The position numbers were made by a program, and so were the translations under genes. Shown here piece by piece: positions 40,922-43,866 of a DNA stretch of 43,866 nt. The DNA is from an uncultured Lachnospiraceae bacterium (GTDB lineage: Bacteria; Bacillota; Clostridia; Lachnospirales; Lachnospiraceae), in NCBI GenBank assembly GCA_946414885.1, contig CAMKQH010000029.1:1-43866 (forward strand). Direction: 5' to 3'. The stretch's first letter is position 1. Every line of letters begins with the position of its first letter. Below the pieces are notes generated by a model. The model did no database searches. It was not told the DNA's origin and was given only the letters and a program-made list of their open reading frames with translations.

Positions 40922-41932
40922 TTGAGCGTAGCATGGTCCGGAAAGGCATTAAAGAAAAAAGCCAGGCAAGATATTGGGAAGAAGTATTTTAGATGTGTTC
41001 TTGTTGCCGCAATTGTGCTTCTGGTCGTAAACGTCGGAGGCATTTTGCGGCAAGCAGGAAAGGAAAAGGAACGGGGAAACGTTTATATACAAAACGCGCA
41101 GGATCAGAGGGACGAGAACTTTCTCTTTGACCTGTTCCTGATTCACGCGAAATATCATTATTGCTACATTGTAATGCATAAGGATTTTTCTTATACGCCT
41201 TCTGAGGCGGGAAAAGCATTGTCCGATGCGTTGGAAAAGTGTTTTCCGTTCAAAGCCGAAGTGATGACGATTGGAGATGACAGCGGTTTTTTCAAGTTTT
41301 GGAGTTCACCTGCGGGGAAGAATCCCTTTCATTTTCCGGACTATTTCATACTAGGGCCGGGGCGGGCAGTGCGGTTTGGTTATAATCTGTTGATTCCTTG
41401 CCTGAAGCTGATTGGGCTCATTTTTTTCTGCGTGATTGTGATTGCCACAAAGCTGGCAGGATGGTGGTTCTACCTTTCAGTGAGCAAGGGTGAGAGCCCT
41501 GGCATCGAAGACATGTTTTCGGAATTCCTTATATTGGTTGAAAACCGCTTGCGAGGCATCTGGATCATCGTGACCATGGTGCTCAAAATCCTTATCTGGA
41601 GCGTATTGTTTATCGTGCCGGGATTCGTAAAGGCATTGGAATGTGCCATGGTTCCCTTTATCGTTGCAAGCGAAGGAGAGTTGTCTTCCAAAGAGGTTTT
41701 TCAAAGAAGCAGGGAGCTGATGCAGGGTCAAAAAAAGAGGGTATTTCTTTTGTGGCTTTCCTTTGCGGGGTATCTGCTTGTTTATTTGATGATCGCCACG
41801 TTGGGACTTGTTTTTTCCAGCGTTTTGACGAGCGTGATCTGGCTTATCTTTTGCGCTGTGTGGCTTTTCCCTTATTGGCAGTTGACTTTCGCAAATCTGT
41901 ATCTGGAGCTCACTTCGGAAAAGGAAGCGTAA
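40922..41932 (+). CDS. DUF975-like integral membrane protein
   Basis: The 336-residue product is read from a TTG at 40922 with AAAGGAGAG about nine bases upstream. It has one helix near the N-terminus (about residues 22-42), a soluble loop of about 100 residues, and then five or so helices. Features that recall DUF975 are the ALKKKARQDI start, a late VPGFVKALECAMVP stretch and an RSRELMQGQKKR segment before a helix. The large loop after helix one is longer than I expect for the family. No function is known. It lies between two phosphosugar mutase genes in the same direction. Confidence 0.7.
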   Translation: MSVAWSGKALKKKARQDIGKKYFRCVLVAAIVLLVVNVGGILRQAGKEKERGNVYIQNAQDQRDENFLFDLFLIHAKYHYCYIVMHKDFSYTPSEAGKALSDALEKCFPFKAEVMTIGDDSGFFKFWSSPAGKNPFHFPDYFILGPGRAVRFGYNLLIPCLKLIGLIFFCVIVIATKLAGWWFYLSVSKGESPGIEDMFSEFLILVENRLRGIWIIVTMVLKILIWSVLFIVPGFVKALECAMVPFIVASEGELSSKEVFQRSRELMQGQKKRVFLLWLSFAGYLLVYLMIATLGLVFSSVLTSVIWLIFCAVWLFPYWQLTFANLYLELTSEKEA

Positions 41933-41951
41933 TCAAGCATCGCAATGGAAA

Positions 41952-41983
41952 TGCCCTGGCGTGGAGTGATCCGCGACAGGGCA
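41952..41983. terminator. Hairpin between the DUF975-like gene and mutase 2
   Basis: TGCCCTG (41952-41958) pairs with CAGGGCA (41977-41983), with an inner GCG/CGC pair. Only a short ATTT follows, so termination would be weak. It could be an attenuator ahead of the second mutase gene, which has an AAGGAG site shortly downstream. Confidence 0.45.
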
Positions 41984-42029
41984 ATTTGAATCAGGAAAAT
42001 AGGAAAAAGACAATTTGAAGGAGAAAAAA

Positions 42030-43751
42030 ATGGGCTATCGTGAGCAGTTTGATTTCTGGCTGGAGAATGATTATTTTGACGTAAAGACTAAGGAAGAGCT
42101 CTTGGCCATTCGAAACAATGAGACCGAGGTGGAAGACCGGTTTTACCGCGAGTTGGAATTTGGCACGGGAGGCCTTCGCGGCGTTGTTGCGGCAGGCACA
42201 AACCGCATGAACGTATATACCGTGCGCAAGGCTACCCAGGGACTTGCAAATTATATCCTAAAGCAGGGCACGCAGGCAAAGGGCGTTGCCATTTCCTTTG
42301 ACAACCGCCGCATGAGCACGGAATTTGCCCAAGAGACGGCGCTTTGCCTTGCAGCGAACGGAATTAAAGCCTATATTTTTGAGAGCCTTCGTCCCACGCC
42401 GGAGCTGTCCTTTGCGCTGAGAACGCTCGGCTGCACTGCCGGCGTCATGGTGACGGCAAGCCACAATCCGCCGGAATATAATGGTTATAAGGTATATTGG
42501 GAGGACGGTTCCCAGATCACGGCCCCCAGGGATAAGGAGATCATCGGCGAGGTTCGGGCGGTGACGGATTTTGCGTCCGTAAAGACCATGAGCAAGGAAG
42601 ATGCCATGGCGGCAGGTCTGTATCAGGTGATTGGGAAGGAGATCGATGACCTCTTTATCGCAGAACTGAAGAAACAGATCCTTCATCCTGAGGTGATCGA
42701 GGAGATGGCGAAGGATTTTAAGATCGTTTACACGCCCCTTTGCGGAACGGGAAACAAGCCCGTGCAGAGAGTGCTGAAGGAACTGGGATTCCAGAATGTT
42801 TACGTGGTTCCGGAGCAGGAGAATCCTGACCCAAACTTTACTACACTCGAGTACCCGAACCCCGAAGATCCCAAGGCATTTACCTATGCGCTTCGCCTGG
42901 CGAAGGAGAAGGATGCGGACGTGGTGATGGCGACGGATCCTGACGCAGACCGCCTCGGCATTTATGCGAAGGATTCAAAGACGGGAGAATACAAGGCATT
43001 TACGGGCAACATGTCGGGCATGCTTCTTGCGGAGTATATTTTACGCGAGCGCACGGCCATGGGACGGATGCCGGAGAATCCTGCGTTGGTGACAACCATC
43101 GTGACAACGAACATGACATTCCCGATCAGCAAGGCATATGGCGTAAAACTGATCGAGACGCTGACGGGCTTTAAGTATATTGGCGAACAGATCAAGTTTT
43201 TTGAGGAGAATCACAGCTATAATTACGTGTTTGGTCTGGAGGAATCCTATGGATGTCTTGCTGGAACGCATGCGCGTGACAAGGATGCCATCGTGGCGGT
43301 GACTTGTCTTTGCGAGGTGGCGGCTTACTGCAAGAAACAGGGGAAGACTCTCTGCGACTTCATGACGGAAATCTATGAAAAGTACGGTTACTTCAAGGAA
43401 GGTCAGTACACCATTACCATGAAGGGAATCGACGGCGCGAAGCAGATCGCCCAGACGATGGAAAAGCTTCGCCAGAATCCGCCGAAGTTTATTGGCGAGA
43501 GCAAAGTGTTAAAGCTTCGAGATTACCTTACGGATGAGATTTTGAACGTCGAGACGGGGGAGAAGACCCCTACGGGCCTCCCGAAATCCAACGTTTTGTA
43601 TTTTGAACTTCCTAACGATGAGTGGTGCTGCGCAAGACCCTCCGGCACGGAACCCAAGATCAAGTTCTACATGGGCGTAAAGGGAACGAGTGAAGCGGAT
43701 GCCCAGGAGCGACTGACAAAGCTCACGGAGGACTTAAAGGCCCTTTTGTAG
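42030..43751 (+). CDS. Phosphoglucomutase/phosphomannomutase, copy 2
   Basis: This 573-residue product is a paralogue of copy 1. It shows FGTGGLRG near the start, catalytic TASHNPPEYNGYK, DPDADR metal loop, GLEESYG sugar loop and RPSGTEPK phosphate loop, so all catalytic parts are intact. The ATG at 42030 with AAGGAG six bases upstream is preferred to an in-frame TTG at 42015, which would lie inside that site. The insertion of a late NVETGEKTPTGLPKSN stretch differs from copy 1. The pair may divide glucose and mannose or glucosamine substrates; which does which cannot be told here. Confidence 0.94.
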   Translation: MGYREQFDFWLENDYFDVKTKEELLAIRNNETEVEDRFYRELEFGTGGLRGVVAAGTNRMNVYTVRKATQGLANYILKQGTQAKGVAISFDNRRMSTEFAQETALCLAANGIKAYIFESLRPTPELSFALRTLGCTAGVMVTASHNPPEYNGYKVYWEDGSQITAPRDKEIIGEVRAVTDFASVKTMSKEDAMAAGLYQVIGKEIDDLFIAELKKQILHPEVIEEMAKDFKIVYTPLCGTGNKPVQRVLKELGFQNVYVVPEQENPDPNFTTLEYPNPEDPKAFTYALRLAKEKDADVVMATDPDADRLGIYAKDSKTGEYKAFTGNMSGMLLAEYILRERTAMGRMPENPALVTTIVTTNMTFPISKAYGVKLIETLTGFKYIGEQIKFFEENHSYNYVFGLEESYGCLAGTHARDKDAIVAVTCLCEVAAYCKKQGKTLCDFMTEIYEKYGYFKEGQYTITMKGIDGAKQIAQTMEKLRQNPPKFIGESKVLKLRDYLTDEILNVETGEKTPTGLPKSNVLYFELPNDEWCCARPSGTEPKIKFYMGVKGTSEADAQERLTKLTEDLKALL

Positions 43752-43770
43752 CAAGAATCTTCCGAGGAAT

Positions 43771-43866
43771 GCCTCGCCAGAAGGGGAAAATGGAATCTAG
43801 GCAAGTAAGAGAGGCAGGAAATACTTGCCTGAGAGGAAAAAATGGAATCCAGGCAAGTAAGAGAGG
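43771..43866. repeat. Tandem 52-bp hairpin array (array 2), running off the window
   Basis: Two units with a 52-bp period are visible: cores at 43780-43814 and 43832-43866 match at nearly all positions. The second unit forms a perfect 10-bp stem, TACTTGCCTG (43822-43831) with CAGGCAAGTA (43850-43859), around an 18-base purine-rich loop. The first unit has only a partial left arm. The array starts about 20 bases after the mutase stop codon and continues beyond the window. Confidence 0.8.

Overview
The window (about 44 kb) reads as chromosomal DNA of a Gram-positive, Clostridia-type Firmicute, most likely a member of the Lachnospiraceae. That placement is an inference. It rests on AGGAGG-type ribosome sites, frequent TTG starts, a TagG/TagH-type polysaccharide exporter, a lipoprotein, GH25 and HAAS/DUF4097-type genes, DUF975-like and DUF6077-like membrane proteins, and the absence of Gram-negative outer-membrane machinery. 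Base composition is near half G+C. The exceptions are a visibly AT-richer stretch around 37.5-39.2 kb and several GC-rich repeats.

Layout. (1) 0-2 kb: the tail of an unknown gene and a lipoprotein with a long Pro/Thr repeat tail. (2) 2.0-5.9 kb: an operon behind a clear promoter, with PseB- and PseC-type enzymes, a GNAT acetyltransferase and a membrane GT2. (3) 5.8-18.6 kb: a flippase-type ABC transporter, GtrII- and GtrB-type glycosyltransferases, a WecE-type sugar aminotransferase, three unknown membrane proteins and a YgjP-type metalloprotein. This block also holds three related membrane-anchored SGNH proteins, two of them on the minus strand. (4) 18.8-23.0 kb: a 1391-residue membrane protein with a repetitive acidic, Tyr-rich N-terminus inside the cell and a GH25 muramidase domain outside. 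(5) 23.0-23.3 kb: a gene-free stretch with a perfect hairpin, a branched foldable element and a 23-bp tandem array. (6) 23.3-34.4 kb: RmlA, RmlC, a Wzm/Wzt exporter, a methyltransferase-kinase of WbdD-like architecture, a second-type RsmH and two large GT2 proteins. (7) 34.5-37.5 kb: a HAAS/DUF1700 protein, a DUF4097 protein and an HD-GYP protein. (8) 37.5-39.2 kb: a 53-bp tandem hairpin array, a PD-(D/E)XK-like nuclease gene and decayed repeats. (9) 39.2-43.9 kb: two phosphosugar mutases around a DUF975-like membrane protein, then a second hairpin array that runs off the end.

Most of the window is a cell-surface polysaccharide factory. Phosphosugar mutases and RmlA feed nucleotide sugars. 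PseB/PseC/GNAT and WecE/RmlC modify them. GtrB-type enzymes load sugars on undecaprenyl phosphate, and GtrII and related polytopic proteins use them outside the membrane. The two GT2 giants extend chains in the cytoplasm, the MT-kinase may cap them, and Wzm/Wzt with its carbohydrate-binding tail exports them. Extracytoplasmic SGNH proteins probably add or remove acyl groups. RmlB, RmlD and the later pseudaminate genes (PseG, PseI, PseF) are not in the window.

The observations I would follow first are the WbdD-like capping enzyme in a Gram-positive setting, the three SGNH paralogues with different losses from the catalytic set, the tandem hairpin arrays sharing a loop but not a stem and lying beside a nuclease gene, the GH25 protein with a Tyr/acidic repeat domain in the cytoplasm, and the branched element plus 23-bp array ahead of rmlA.
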